Source: Spirochaetales bacterium (GTDB taxonomy: Bacteria > Spirochaetota > Spirochaetia > SZUA-6 > JAFGRV01). From it: a DNA stretch of 41,892 bases. The stretch covers positions 1 through 41,892 of the forward strand of contig JAFGWI010000122.1 in the NCBI GenBank assembly GCA_016937215.1. Direction: 5' to 3'. The notes beneath the pieces were generated by a model, which worked only from the letters and a program-made list of their open reading frames with translations, was not told the DNA's origin and made no database searches. Below, piece by piece: positions 1 through 9,136 of this stretch. The position numbers and the translations under genes are program-made. Each line of letters opens with the position of its first letter. The stretch's first letter is position 1.

Positions 1-55
1 AGCGGAGTTATGGAAAGCCTGGCCTGCTGTAATGAAATGAAAGCAGGAAACGCCC
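1..55 (-). repeat. Structured dispersed repeat, copy 1 (cut by window edge)
   Basis: Read on the minus strand this begins GGGCGTTTCCTGC, continues to a GCAGG that can pair with CCTGC, then CCAGGCTTTCC and a CTCCGCT linker before the window ends. It matches the first third of the element seen complete at 15793, 19607, 23963, 31614 and 34290. The rest lies outside the window. Confidence 0.75.
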
Positions 56-114
56 AACGTAACAACCAGCTAAACAAATACAAAAAGAGTATTTATTTAG
101 CTCCGCTGTTTTCA

Positions 115-131
115 GGGCGTTACCTGGGGTG
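115..131 (+). repeat. Fragment of the structured repeat
   Basis: GGGCGTTACCTGGGG matches the start of the plus-strand copy at 23963, but the rest of the element does not follow. It sits head to head with copy 1, so AACGCCC at 49-55 and GGGCGTT at 115-121 can pair. An inner inverted repeat (AGCTAAaCAAATAC against GTATTTatTTAGCT) lies between them. Confidence 0.45.
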
Positions 132-512
132 TAAAATCTAGGACTGTTATATAAAACTTTTTGCCCCCATTTTTTATAGGATTTATTTGCACCTTTAAGC
201 TTTTCATAAAAAAAGGTTACCCATGCGTCCTGGCCTAGTCATAAATGCTCCGATTTGTTACTCGCCTCCGCAACCATAAAGAATCTAACCTGTCTCATCG
301 ATCGTCTCGTAATTTTATACACGCAAACACTTTATTAGCGAATCAATACGATTTTAGACAACTGGGATTCTTCACTTTGCTCCGCTGCGTTCAGAATGAA
401 TCAGGATTTCTCCGCGGTAAAATGTACATAATAGAAGAAAATTCAGAATCTGAAGATATTTCTTTTCTCCTCTATTGAAAAAGTATAAAAAAAAAGGCAT
501 TATTCAGAACAT
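132..512. other. Non-coding stretch before the kinase operon
   Basis: No convincing gene is visible. A 77-codon open frame at 245-478 runs through a short dispersed repeat (365-399) and has no plausible ribosome site or domain. No clear promoter was seen for the operon downstream. Confidence 0.5.
365..399 (+). repeat. Short dispersed repeat (GGATTCTTC...CAGAATGA type)
   Basis: The stretch begins GGATTCTTCACTTTGC and ends GTTCAGAATGA. A related stretch with the same ends lies at 18609-18643. Short sequences of this pattern recur between genes in many bacterial genomes. Function unknown. Confidence 0.4.
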
Positions 513-2879
513 ATGAGACGAACGCCTCCATTCATTTTTTTCCTATTCCTCTCATTTTTTACTTTATTTAATTGTAACTCGCAACAAAAAAATACCCTTA
601 TTGAAAAGGGAATTTTGGAGCTAAAAGACAGTTATTTTTCAGAAAGCGAGCTCATTTCCTTGAACGGAACGTGGGAATTTTATTGGAACCAGTTTACGGG
701 TCCCAAAACCCTGCCCGACCAAGCACCAGCATATATTTCTGTTCCAGGGTCATGGACAGCTCTTCAAAAGGACGGCATGTCTTATTCAGCTAACGGATTT
801 GCCACTTACCGTGTATTGATTAAAACCGCAAGAGCCCGCCACTATTGGGGAATAAAGGTTTTTGACATTTGTACTGCCAGCCGTATTTTCGTAAATGGCG
901 AACTCATGGCAACAGCAGGGAACCCGGCAAAATCACAAGCCGAAAACATACCCTTATTTTTACCCTTATCGCTGAATTTTTATTCTGAAAGCCCGGATAT
1001 TGAAATCATTATTCATGTATCCAATTATTATTTGCATCGGGGCGGATTGTGGAAAGAAATTGTATTTGGAACAGCTAAAGCTGTAAATCAATTTCAAAAC
1101 GCCCAGGTAGGTTTTGATCTTCTGGTTTTCGGGGCATTGCTTTCCATGAGTATTTACCACCTGGTTTTATATTTACTGGGTAAAAAGGACGGCGAAACAC
1201 TGTTTTTCGGCCTCTTCTGCCTATTAATGGCCTGCCGGACTTTAATAACAGGCCAGCGTTTTCTTATTTCTCAGTTTCCCGAAAGCAGTTGGTTTCTCAT
1301 GCATCGCTTAGAACTCATATCCATATATCTGGGACTGGGAATATATTCTGGTTTTTTGAAAAATCTTTTTCCCCAGGAAACAAACCGGTCGATAAACAGG
1401 GTCATTTTTTTCTTTTGTATAGGTTATAGTGTATTCACTTTGTTACTCCCGCCCACATGGTTCGACTCAAGCTTTCGCGTTTTTATTTTTTTACTCATTT
1501 CCATGTGCAGCTATACCATATTTATAAACATAAAGGCCATTATCAATAAACGCGTCGGCAGCCCCATATTGTTTATCGGCTCCTTAATTCTTGTCGCATC
1601 CATTATCAACGACGTTTTATACTCCCAATTACTTATACAAAGTATGTATTTCACCCCTCTTGGATTTATTATCTTTATCATTTGTTCTGAATTTACATTT
1701 AACATCCGTTATATTTTAGCAGAAAAAGAATTAAAAAAAAGCGAGGAAAAAAACAAGGCCCTATTGGAAGCTTATCCTGATACGATTTTACTCCTTGATA
1801 AATACACCAAAAAAATCCTTGAATACAAAATTAATTTCAACCTTCTTGCTTTACTCGGTTCACTCGATTTAAAACAAAAATCACTAGATGAAGTATTCCC
1901 TGATTATTTTTCAGCGCCCTTACTCGAAGCCCTTGCATTGAAAAACATCAATCAAAAGGCCATCGAGATTCAACACACCAATAAAATTCAGCATTATTAT
2001 GAAGCCAGGTTAGTCGAAAATCAGGATAAAATCCTGATTATCATCAGAAACATTACTGACAAAAAAAATATTGAAAAAAAACTCGCGCTCCAAAAAGAGC
2101 AATTGATTCAAGCTGACAAACTCGCTTCGCTGGGGACCCTGGTGGCAGGTGTGGCGCATGAAATAAACAACCCTAATACATCAATTTTATTGTCCTCAGA
2201 AATTCATAAAGAAGCCTGGACCTGGGTATTCAATGTTATAGAAGAAGAATTCAGCACCGACATTCCATTGTCCATAGGCAACATGCATTATGATGAATTT
2301 AAAAATGAAATGGAAAAATCCTTTGAACGGATTGTCAGAAATTCGAAACGAATCAAAACAATTGTGGAGGAATTAAAAGCATTTTCAAGAAAAGAAATAG
2401 GCTCTGCCACGGAAATAATTGATTTAAATCAGGTCATTCTCAATTCCATCGCGCAGATACAACAAATCATTAATAAACACACTCATCATTTTACAACAGA
2501 ACTGGATTCTGACCTACCCGGCTATAATGCCGATGCCAGCAGATTAGAACAGGTTTTCACTAATATCATTAAAAACGCCTGCCACGCGCTTGAAGATACT
2601 TCAAAAGCAATTATTATTACAAGCAAATATATTAAAGAAAGTAACGAAATACATATTGAAATCATTGATCAGGGAATCGGAATGGATGAAGATACCATCC
2701 AAAAAATTACAGATCCCTTTTTTACAACCAAGCGACTCGATGGAGGTTTAGGCTTGGGCCTGTCAATTTCCAATAAAATCATTAAAGATCATGGAGGCCA
2801 AATTGAATTCATTTCAAAACCAGGGGATGGCACCAGGGTTCGAATTGTTTTCAGTTTGTCTGAAGGAGAAAAAAAATGA
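513..2879 (+). CDS. 7TM-DISM-type membrane sensor histidine kinase with PAS-like domain
   Basis: A 788-residue sensor kinase, first gene of a three-gene operon. The N-terminus has a hydrophobic segment ending in LFNC (Cys21), which could be a lipobox. Residues about 40-190 resemble the jelly-roll extracellular ligand domain (7TMR-DISMED2 type) and about 200-400 hold roughly seven membrane helices. A PAS-like region (410-515) and a DHp helix with phospho-acceptor His549 in GVAHEINNPN follow. The ATPase domain shows the N box (N684, N688), DQGIG at 719, DPFFTTK at 734 and GLGLGLS at 745. The last four bases overlap the regulator, so the two are almost surely a cognate pair. The ligand is unknown. 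The ATG at 513 lacks a clear ribosome site, so the start is the weak point. Confidence 0.88.
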   Translation: MRRTPPFIFFLFLSFFTLFNCNSQQKNTLIEKGILELKDSYFSESELISLNGTWEFYWNQFTGPKTLPDQAPAYISVPGSWTALQKDGMSYSANGFATYRVLIKTARARHYWGIKVFDICTASRIFVNGELMATAGNPAKSQAENIPLFLPLSLNFYSESPDIEIIIHVSNYYLHRGGLWKEIVFGTAKAVNQFQNAQVGFDLLVFGALLSMSIYHLVLYLLGKKDGETLFFGLFCLLMACRTLITGQRFLISQFPESSWFLMHRLELISIYLGLGIYSGFLKNLFPQETNRSINRVIFFFCIGYSVFTLLLPPTWFDSSFRVFIFLLISMCSYTIFINIKAIINKRVGSPILFIGSLILVASIINDVLYSQLLIQSMYFTPLGFIIFIICSEFTFNIRYILAEKELKKSEEKNKALLEAYPDTILLLDKYTKKILEYKINFNLLALLGSLDLKQKSLDEVFPDYFSAPLLEALALKNINQKAIEIQHTNKIQHYYEARLVENQDKILIIIRNITDKKNIEKKLALQKEQLIQADKLASLGTLVAGVAHEINNPNTSILLSSEIHKEAWTWVFNVIEEEFSTDIPLSIGNMHYDEFKNEMEKSFERIVRNSKRIKTIVEELKAFSRKEIGSATEIIDLNQVILNSIAQIQQIINKHTHHFTTELDSDLPGYNADASRLEQVFTNIIKNACHALEDTSKAIIITSKYIKESNEIHIEIIDQGIGMDEDTIQKITDPFFTTKRLDGGLGLGLSISNKIIKDHGGQIEFISKPGDGTRVRIVFSLSEGEKK

Positions 2880-4297
2880 TTAACACTAAATTCCCGCTAA
2901 ATCCATTATTGATCGTAGATGACGAAGAGGATGTTCTCGAATCATATAAAATGGCCTTACGTTTTAATGGCATAAATAATTTTATTCTTTGCCAGGACAG
3001 CCGACAGGTGGCTTCCATCCTTTCTGAACAGACAATTTCTGTAACACTATTGGATTTATTTATGCCGCATATAACAGGACAGGTTTTACTCAAAAATATA
3101 AAGGAAAGCCATCCCGAAATTCCGGTTATTGTAATTACAGGCTCAAACCGTGTTGAAACCGCGGTAAGCTGCATGAAGGACGGAGCCTTTGATTACATGG
3201 TAAAACCAGTTGAAAACAGCCGGCTCACAAGCAGCATTAGGCGCGCTTTAGAAATCAGAGAATTACAGGATGAAGTCTGCTTTTTAAAACAACAGGTTTT
3301 ATCAGAAAAAATTGACCACCCAGAGGCTTTTTCAGAAATCATAACCGCAGATACAGCCATGAAATCGATCTTCAAATATATTGAAGCCATCGCTATAACC
3401 CCAAAACCAGTACTCATTACAGGAGAAAGCGGCGTGGGCAAGGAGCTCATCGCCCAATCTGTTCATAAATTAAGCGGGCGGGAAGGCGAATTTGTACCAG
3501 TCAATGTCGCAGGCCTGGAAGACACCATTTTTTCCGATACCCTTTTCGGTCACAAAAAAGGCGCCTTTACCGGAGCCGATTCACAACGTCTGGGCTTAAT
3601 CGAAAAGGCATCAGGGGGGACCTTATTTCTTGATGAAATGGGCGATCTTGATCATAATTCCCAGGTGAAATTACTGCGTTTACTGCAAGATCATGAGTAT
3701 TTACCTCTTGGTTCTGATATTGTCAAGAAATCCGATGCGCGCATTATCGCGGCAACAAATGTCGATTTAAATGAAAAGCAGCAAAAAAAGCTCTTTCGAC
3801 CCGATTTATACTTCCGTCTTATGACACATCACATTCATATTCCGCCATTAAGAGAAAGAAAAGAAGACATTCCAATCCTTATCGATCATTTTGTTAACAC
3901 AACATCCCAATCCATCGGCGTCGCGATTCCACACATCCCCGATGAAATTTTCCCGTTACTGACATCTTATGATTTTCCTGGAAACGTACGGGAACTCCAA
4001 TCCATTATTTACGACGCTGTTAGCCGAAATAAAGAAAACACATTGAATTTACAACTATTTAAAAAACATATTGATAATCATAAAATGCCTATTGGCATTT
4101 CAGAAAGCAAAAAGACCAAGGGTTTTTCAATTTTTTTATCCGGCAAATTTCCCACCCTTAAGGAAGTTGAAGATTTTATTATCGAAGTGGCCATGCAAAG
4201 AGGAGAAGGAAATCAATCAATTGCTTCAAGATTACTGGGAATCAATCAATCAACTTTAAGCCGGAAAATCCGCAATAAAGATTTCAAAGAAACATGA
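2876..4297 (+). CDS. NtrC-family sigma-54-dependent response regulator
   Basis: A 473-residue three-domain regulator. The receiver domain (about 10-125) has the acidic cluster DDEED at 15-19, phosphorylation site Asp60 in LLDLFMP and the conserved Lys110 in VKP. The AAA+ domain (about 155-390) has Walker A GESGVGKE (183-190), the sigma-54-contacting loop GAFTGA (229-234) and Walker B LFLDEMGDL (250-258). A Fis-type helix-turn-helix closes the protein (NQSIASRLLGINQSTLSRKI). It should activate sigma-54 promoters when phosphorylated by the upstream kinase. Start and stop overlap both neighbours as ATGA. No convincing sigma-54 promoter was found nearby, so the target is unknown. Confidence 0.95.
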   Translation: MINTKFPLNPLLIVDDEEDVLESYKMALRFNGINNFILCQDSRQVASILSEQTISVTLLDLFMPHITGQVLLKNIKESHPEIPVIVITGSNRVETAVSCMKDGAFDYMVKPVENSRLTSSIRRALEIRELQDEVCFLKQQVLSEKIDHPEAFSEIITADTAMKSIFKYIEAIAITPKPVLITGESGVGKELIAQSVHKLSGREGEFVPVNVAGLEDTIFSDTLFGHKKGAFTGADSQRLGLIEKASGGTLFLDEMGDLDHNSQVKLLRLLQDHEYLPLGSDIVKKSDARIIAATNVDLNEKQQKKLFRPDLYFRLMTHHIHIPPLRERKEDIPILIDHFVNTTSQSIGVAIPHIPDEIFPLLTSYDFPGNVRELQSIIYDAVSRNKENTLNLQLFKKHIDNHKMPIGISESKKTKGFSIFLSGKFPTLKEVEDFIIEVAMQRGEGNQSIASRLLGINQSTLSRKIRNKDFKET

Positions 4298-5163
4298 AAT
4301 TCTTCATTATTTTACTTCTGCTATTTATTTGTGATTCAATTTTTTCCATTGATATTATTTATATGTCCAATAATGACAAAATTTCAGGATCAATTGTAGA
4401 GATGTCAAAGGAATCCATCATTATAGAAACAGAATACGGAAAATTAAAAATAAACAGAACCTATGTTACAAAAGCGGAACTATCAGCCAATTTTGATGAG
4501 AATTCAAACACAAATAATATTTTGCTAAAATATTTATTTGATAACAATATAAAAAATACCTCAACCATCCCCAGCACACAAGTTGTGAGCGGGACACTCA
4601 CTTTTTCGACCGATATTGATAACATCGAGCAATCATGTTTAGAAAATCGTGAAACAGGAACTTATATATCAATCAATAACAATAGTCAATTGATGAATTA
4701 TAACGATTTCTGCATCTGCTTCATGATATGTCCTACAGACCCAAACAGAACACAATATATTTTCAGCCAATGGAATTCAACAAAAGAAACCCAAGCTGAC
4801 GGAAAACTGGCAATATCTTTCAAGAAAGATGTTTTAATCATTTATCTCGTCGACACAGAAGGCATCTATCACACCTACACAATCCCAAATATAATTGAAT
4901 ATAATACTTGGCAATCAATAATCATAAACAAAAACAATTCAACACTCGCATTGTTTAAAAACAATGGGCTAATAAAAAGCATAGACTTGGGTTTTCATGA
5001 CCTTCTCCAAACAGAGGCGACAATTATCTTATTATCTGCCAGATACAGAGACAAAGATTTTTCAAGCTATAGTTATCTGGGAAAAATCGACCAGTTGTTT
5101 TTCTATAACAAAGCATTGAAAGAAAATTCGATTAGTCATTTTTACACAGGAAAGTCTTTCTGA
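4294..5163 (+). CDS. Secreted LamG-like (concanavalin A-fold) protein
   Basis: A 289-residue exported protein that overlaps the regulator by four bases, so it belongs to the same operon. The N-terminus is a signal peptide (hydrophobic to about residue 18, then SID). Next comes a small beta-rich segment with alternating polar and aliphatic residues (DKISGSIVEMSKESIIIETE), similar to short SH3-like modules at the N-termini of envelope proteins. Residues about 75-285 look like a LamG/pentraxin sandwich, with the typical phrases NTWQSIIINKN and YLGKIDQLFFYNKAL. Such domains often bind sugars or glycoproteins. It may be an envelope partner or output of the two-component pair, but that is inferred only from the operon. 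Confidence 0.65.
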   Translation: MKFFIILLLLFICDSIFSIDIIYMSNNDKISGSIVEMSKESIIIETEYGKLKINRTYVTKAELSANFDENSNTNNILLKYLFDNNIKNTSTIPSTQVVSGTLTFSTDIDNIEQSCLENRETGTYISINNNSQLMNYNDFCICFMICPTDPNRTQYIFSQWNSTKETQADGKLAISFKKDVLIIYLVDTEGIYHTYTIPNIIEYNTWQSIIINKNNSTLALFKNNGLIKSIDLGFHDLLQTEATIILLSARYRDKDFSSYSYLGKIDQLFFYNKALKENSISHFYTGKSF

Positions 5164-5175
5164 TCATAATTAAAT

Positions 5176-5189
5176 CCCACTTTCCGCAC
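5176..5189. repeat. 14-bp sequence shared with 31588-31601
   Basis: CCCACTTTCCGCAC is the exact reverse complement of 31588-31601, and flanking bases match partly. It lies in the 214-bp gap between two converging genes. It may be a remnant of a dispersed repeat. Confidence 0.35.
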
Positions 5190-5377
5190 TAAAATCGCAA
5201 TTTCTTAACCCTCAATAATATAAAAAATTAACTAAATTCACGGCAAAACAGAAGGGAGAGCGGAACATTTCACTGTGAATTTAAAAGCTCTATATTGGCA
5301 ACCCTATAAACCCGTGAAAAGGATTGTTCAGCATTGCCCTTTGAAGGCAGAAAACCATAGTCGCCTATAATTACAAG

Positions 5378-6661
5378 CTAAAATGACTTTTTATTTTTAC
5401 GCTTAATTTGAAACAATAAAACAAACATAATGACTAACGGAACAAGAGCAAATAAATACAAAACAACAGGAAAATTTTTGGCGTCTACAACCCTGATCTC
5501 CCTGTTACTTAATTGAAAATATTTTCCCTTTTCATCCTGAAGTCTAATTTTGTAATAGGACTGTTTATCGTCTAAGGACACATAAAAAGCTCTCAAAGAA
5601 TCGGTTTTCTCATCATTTTTTTTGGAAACTGAATTCAATCGATATTTATCATTGTATAATTTTGAAGAAGTTCCTAATTCAAATACCTGCTCATATACTA
5701 CCTGGGTTTGCCTGGAACTCATAATTTCTATTTGCTTATTCATAAGCTCTAAAGTTCTGACAAATCTGAATTGACCCGGATTCCCACTTGTTTCCTCACC
5801 TATACTTTTTGAAAAATAAAAATCATTATATTCATTTTGATAAAAAGGAGTAATATATAAATCTGAATGCCTATCTGTATAAAAAATATATTTTGGCGAT
5901 GGCAGAATCACAGGAGTAGACCAAATACTAGCAGGAATAATTTGATAACCGACTATATCTCTTTTTGCAGGCTTAAACAAAACAAGATTTCGACGAGACT
6001 CATCAACAATCCTGTTGTTACCTTCCGTAACATGAATTTGATATATCCCTTCAGGTAAATTGATATAAAAAGCCTGCCATTTAAAAAAATCATTGATAAA
6101 TGGTTTCTCCGGCTTCAAAGGTTCTATCAGCGAATGATAAACATCCATCAGTTCTGAGCTTGACTTTTCTTCTTGAGAAAATTTTCTTAGATCCTTTAAA
6201 ATTTGCTTTTTATTTTCCTGATAATTTTCAAAATCATCCAGATATTTCTGGTAATTTCGATTATATTCCTCCATCTGCATTTCGATTTTTTCAAGTTCAA
6301 CATCCATATCCCGCCCTTGTAACACCTTCCAGTTTTTTGAAGGCGCATCTGATTGGTCATGAATTATTAAATTAGTCTCATTTATAACTTTTTTAACCAA
6401 ATCCTGGCCATGAATTTCCAAAACAACATTAGACTCCAATTCCAATGCCCCATTATTTTCATGTGGTGCCTTTAAAAAAATTTGGATAAAATTCGGCTCA
6501 TCAGCAAGAAGATAAATTGATCCATCATCATTAATTTCTGAAAAACCCATTCCATTAAATACTTTTAACAAATAAACAAACTCTTGTGGCTTAAAAAGTT
6601 CATCAGCACTAAGAAAAGCAGAAAAAAAGCAAATGGTAACTAATGCTAATTTAGTTTTCAT
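5378..6661 (-). CDS. Secreted coiled-coil protein with C-terminal membrane anchor, function unknown
   Basis: I do not recognise this 427-residue protein. It has a signal peptide (about 1-19, ending FLSAD), a globular region, a highly charged probable coiled coil (about 120-166), then a beta-rich region. A transmembrane helix (about 397-419) followed by KRKNKKSF suggests the bulk is outside the inner membrane with a short cytoplasmic tail. It starts inside the end of the upstream membrane-protein gene (11-bp overlap), so the two are co-expressed and translationally coupled. The arrangement suggests a membrane complex in which this is the periplasmic arm. Confidence 0.6.
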   Translation of the reverse strand: MKTKLALVTICFFSAFLSADELFKPQEFVYLLKVFNGMGFSEINDDGSIYLLADEPNFIQIFLKAPHENNGALELESNVVLEIHGQDLVKKVINETNLIIHDQSDAPSKNWKVLQGRDMDVELEKIEMQMEEYNRNYQKYLDDFENYQENKKQILKDLRKFSQEEKSSSELMDVYHSLIEPLKPEKPFINDFFKWQAFYINLPEGIYQIHVTEGNNRIVDESRRNLVLFKPAKRDIVGYQIIPASIWSTPVILPSPKYIFYTDRHSDLYITPFYQNEYNDFYFSKSIGEETSGNPGQFRFVRTLELMNKQIEIMSSRQTQVVYEQVFELGTSSKLYNDKYRLNSVSKKNDEKTDSLRAFYVSLDDKQSYYKIRLQDEKGKYFQLSNREIRVVDAKNFPVVLYLFALVPLVIMFVLLFQIKRKNKKSF

Positions 6662-7508
6662 TCAGTTTCCTTTTTTGATTCATGTTAATAACAAAGAAGG
6701 TTAGAAGATTAACAAAAACAATTAAAACCATACTCAGGACAAAATAAACAACCTGAGAAACACTGTGATCATAATAGGAAGATGTTATAAATTGACAAAA
6801 ATAATTAATAGGGTTTAACCATTGGAAAATCGAATTTATTAAATTAAAAATAGATTTAAATATTCCGTCTATCAACATAAAATCGATGATCGCGAACACA
6901 AGAAAAAACATAAGAACAAATATGGTAATAAAAATGCATTTTTTCTTGGATTGACATAAAATATAAATTAAAAACACATAACTTATAAACGAAATAAAAG
7001 CCAAAAAGGCAGATAATAATTCTACATAAAAAATATATCCTAATACCAAATTTGTTAAAACAGAAGCAAGTAGAAAAAAACCATATAAAATACCAAGAGT
7101 TAACAAACTTAAAAGAAAATAATTAAGAACTAGTATGATAAAATCATAAAACTCAACCTTTTTCCCACTCCTCAGATACATCAAATCAAATTGAGTTAAT
7201 GAATCGATAATCAAAAATATTAAAACCGGAAACACAGCTACAATTAAAACAAAAGCAAATGGACCTTCAGCAAATAAATGGGTCATGAAAGTGTGCCCAA
7301 ATATAAAGGATAAAGAAGAATCTATGGTGTTAAAAAAAATATTGGCTTGGGCATTAAATCCTGCCGGACCTATGGCCAGTAAAAAAAAATGAATAATCAG
7401 AACCGATAATAAAAGGCTGAAAAATAAAGTAAAATAATAAGCCGGAGAAATCATTATTTTTAAAATTTGTTTTTTTACGGAAGTAATAATAACGGCAGGG
7501 TCAGCCAT
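6651..7508 (-). CDS. Multi-pass membrane protein, possibly ABC-2-permease-like
   Basis: A 285-residue hydrophobic protein with about six membrane helices. The start is placed at the ATG at 7508 (MADPAVII) because AGGAG lies a few bases upstream at 7515-7519; a longer reading adds 16 unlikely residues. A short amphipathic N-terminus, a helix hairpin, a long external loop and a cluster of helices resemble ABC-2-type permeases, but no ATPase gene is adjacent, so this is only a suggestion. It overlaps the downstream secreted coiled-coil gene. An unspecific Yip1-like membrane protein is an alternative. Confidence 0.6.
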   Translation of the reverse strand: MADPAVIITSVKKQILKIMISPAYYFTLFFSLLLSVLIIHFFLLAIGPAGFNAQANIFFNTIDSSLSFIFGHTFMTHLFAEGPFAFVLIVAVFPVLIFLIIDSLTQFDLMYLRSGKKVEFYDFIILVLNYFLLSLLTLGILYGFFLLASVLTNLVLGYIFYVELLSAFLAFISFISYVFLIYILCQSKKKCIFITIFVLMFFLVFAIIDFMLIDGIFKSIFNLINSIFQWLNPINYFCQFITSSYYDHSVSQVVYFVLSMVLIVFVNLLTFFVINMNQKRKLNEN

Positions 7509-7993
7509 TTCAACTCTCCTTAATCGAATTTGATTTATCCCGCGATGTAAGAACAAGTTTAGACAGCTTTAAAATACAGGCCTCATGTGTTAATCAGCTA
7601 ATAAAAATTCCAGCTCATATGAAGCATATGAGTTACAGTACTTTTTTTTGCGATCATTTATGATGATGTTATTGATAGTCAACACGGCCACAGGGTTCAT
7701 CATTTGTAATGTTTTTACTTAACTGCTTTTCATCAAAAGAATGAATTTAAACAACCTCGTTCAACGTTACTTAAGCCACTTTAGAAAAAAACTGTTACCA
7801 ATAGACAGTATAGTCTTTTGCCACTCCTTAAAATAACACAGACTACACCATAACAGGGTGTTTTAAAAAAATACCAGAGCTGATTACAGGCAAAAGAACC
7901 TTACGAATTCATTATACGCTAATAAAATATTTTTCACCAATGATAGTGATTCCTTATAAACCTCTGTTTTACAGGGGTCTCTCCAAAATAAAA
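7509..7993. other. Intergenic stretch of about 485 bp, no gene seen
   Basis: No open frame with coding character was found. The only structure noted is a perfect 8-bp stem (CTCATATG/CATATGAG, loop AAG) at 7614-7632. It may serve as the boundary between the RodZ-like/LolA-like pair upstream in transcription and the membrane-protein pair. Confidence 0.4.
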
Positions 7994-9133
7994 TCAAAAT
8001 ATTGAAACAATTTCCAAAGAATAATTATTAGCTTGCTCATTCTTCACCCAATGAACCAGTTTTGTCTTAACTTCGCCCGGATTCCCTAATTTAATATCAT
8101 TTCCATTTATACTTAATTTAACTGCATCAGCATTGGACATCCAGAGCACCGCTTCACGGTTTACAGATAAGGGAAGAGGATCATCCTTATAAAAATATCG
8201 TTGTTCCTGAAGTTTGTCATCCAACAGATATCTGAACAAACAATAATTCTGAAACTCAATATTGATATTATAATTTTCAGGAGTCCTAGCCACAAGAATT
8301 TTTTCAGCATCATTCTTAAGTCGATACTTGGAATAATTACTATTAGAAGCAACCACAGGCAAATCAATATCAGACTGGTCAATTTGCGGATCTTTTGCTG
8401 TCATGGAAACAGTAATCTTGGTTAACATTAATTTAGCATCCTTATTTTCAGAAGAACCCACATATGTTAATTTCAGATCATACTGATTATCTTTATCAAG
8501 ATCCAGATATTTTTCTTCGGTTAAGCCAAAACTCAATATCTGATCATCATAAACCATTTCAAGTTTATCAGAGATACTTTGAATTTTAAAAATATAATCC
8601 TTATTTTTTAAGGGAAATCGAATTGAATCACCCTGTCGAAAAACCTTGGTGACAATTTCCTCTTTAAACAAGTATTCCTCTTGTAACGCGCTCATGTTTT
8701 CATTTGAATTAGCGACAGTTTCAACCACAGGAACTTCACCAGCAACCTTTGTAATGGTAACCGGAGAAAATACAAAGTTCATTAAAACAAATAGGATCCC
8801 GGCAACAAGTCCAATCCCCGCCAAAGACATAATAACAATAAAAAAAGGTGAAACCTTTTTCTTCATGTTCAGAAGTTCATCCATTGGAATCGGTTGTTCC
8901 TGAATCTTGAAATTCCGATAGAGTGTTACCAACCTGTCCGGCTCTAATGACAGAAAATCGGCATAATTTTTTAAAAATCCGATCAGATAAGTCTCGCTGG
9001 GAAAAGTAGAAAACTCCTCATTTTCCAAAGCCACAATAAAGTGTTTGGAAATTTTAGTTTCTCTCGCTATTTGCTCGACCGAATACCCTTTGGATTCACG
9101 TGCTTCTTTTAATTTTTCGCCAAATAATTCCAT
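7994..9133 (-). CDS. RodZ-like membrane-anchored helix-turn-helix protein
   Basis: A 379-residue protein with RodZ architecture. The N-terminal Xre-type helix-turn-helix (HTH_25) covers about 1-75 and has the typical start FGEKLKEARESKGYSVEQIA and the later phrase YLIGFLKNYADFL. A charged linker, one transmembrane helix (about 96-122) and a long extracytoplasmic beta-rich region follow. In rod-shaped and helical bacteria RodZ links MreB filaments to the wall-synthesis machinery. The outer region is longer than in E. coli RodZ and has repeated beta segments. It starts three bases after the LolA-like gene, so the two form an operon that joins shape and envelope functions. Confidence 0.8.
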   Translation of the reverse strand: MELFGEKLKEARESKGYSVEQIARETKISKHFIVALENEEFSTFPSETYLIGFLKNYADFLSLEPDRLVTLYRNFKIQEQPIPMDELLNMKKKVSPFFIVIMSLAGIGLVAGILFVLMNFVFSPVTITKVAGEVPVVETVANSNENMSALQEEYLFKEEIVTKVFRQGDSIRFPLKNKDYIFKIQSISDKLEMVYDDQILSFGLTEEKYLDLDKDNQYDLKLTYVGSSENKDAKLMLTKITVSMTAKDPQIDQSDIDLPVVASNSNYSKYRLKNDAEKILVARTPENYNINIEFQNYCLFRYLLDDKLQEQRYFYKDDPLPLSVNREAVLWMSNADAVKLSINGNDIKLGNPGEVKTKLVHWVKNEQANNYSLEIVSIF

Positions 9134-9136
9134 GAA

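Noticed and set aside
245-478. 77-codon open frame
   Set aside because: No ribosome site or domain; it crosses a short dispersed repeat, so it is best seen as non-coding.
7614-7632. Terminator
   Set aside because: The 8-bp stem is AT-rich and a T-run comes too late on the plus strand to be convincing.
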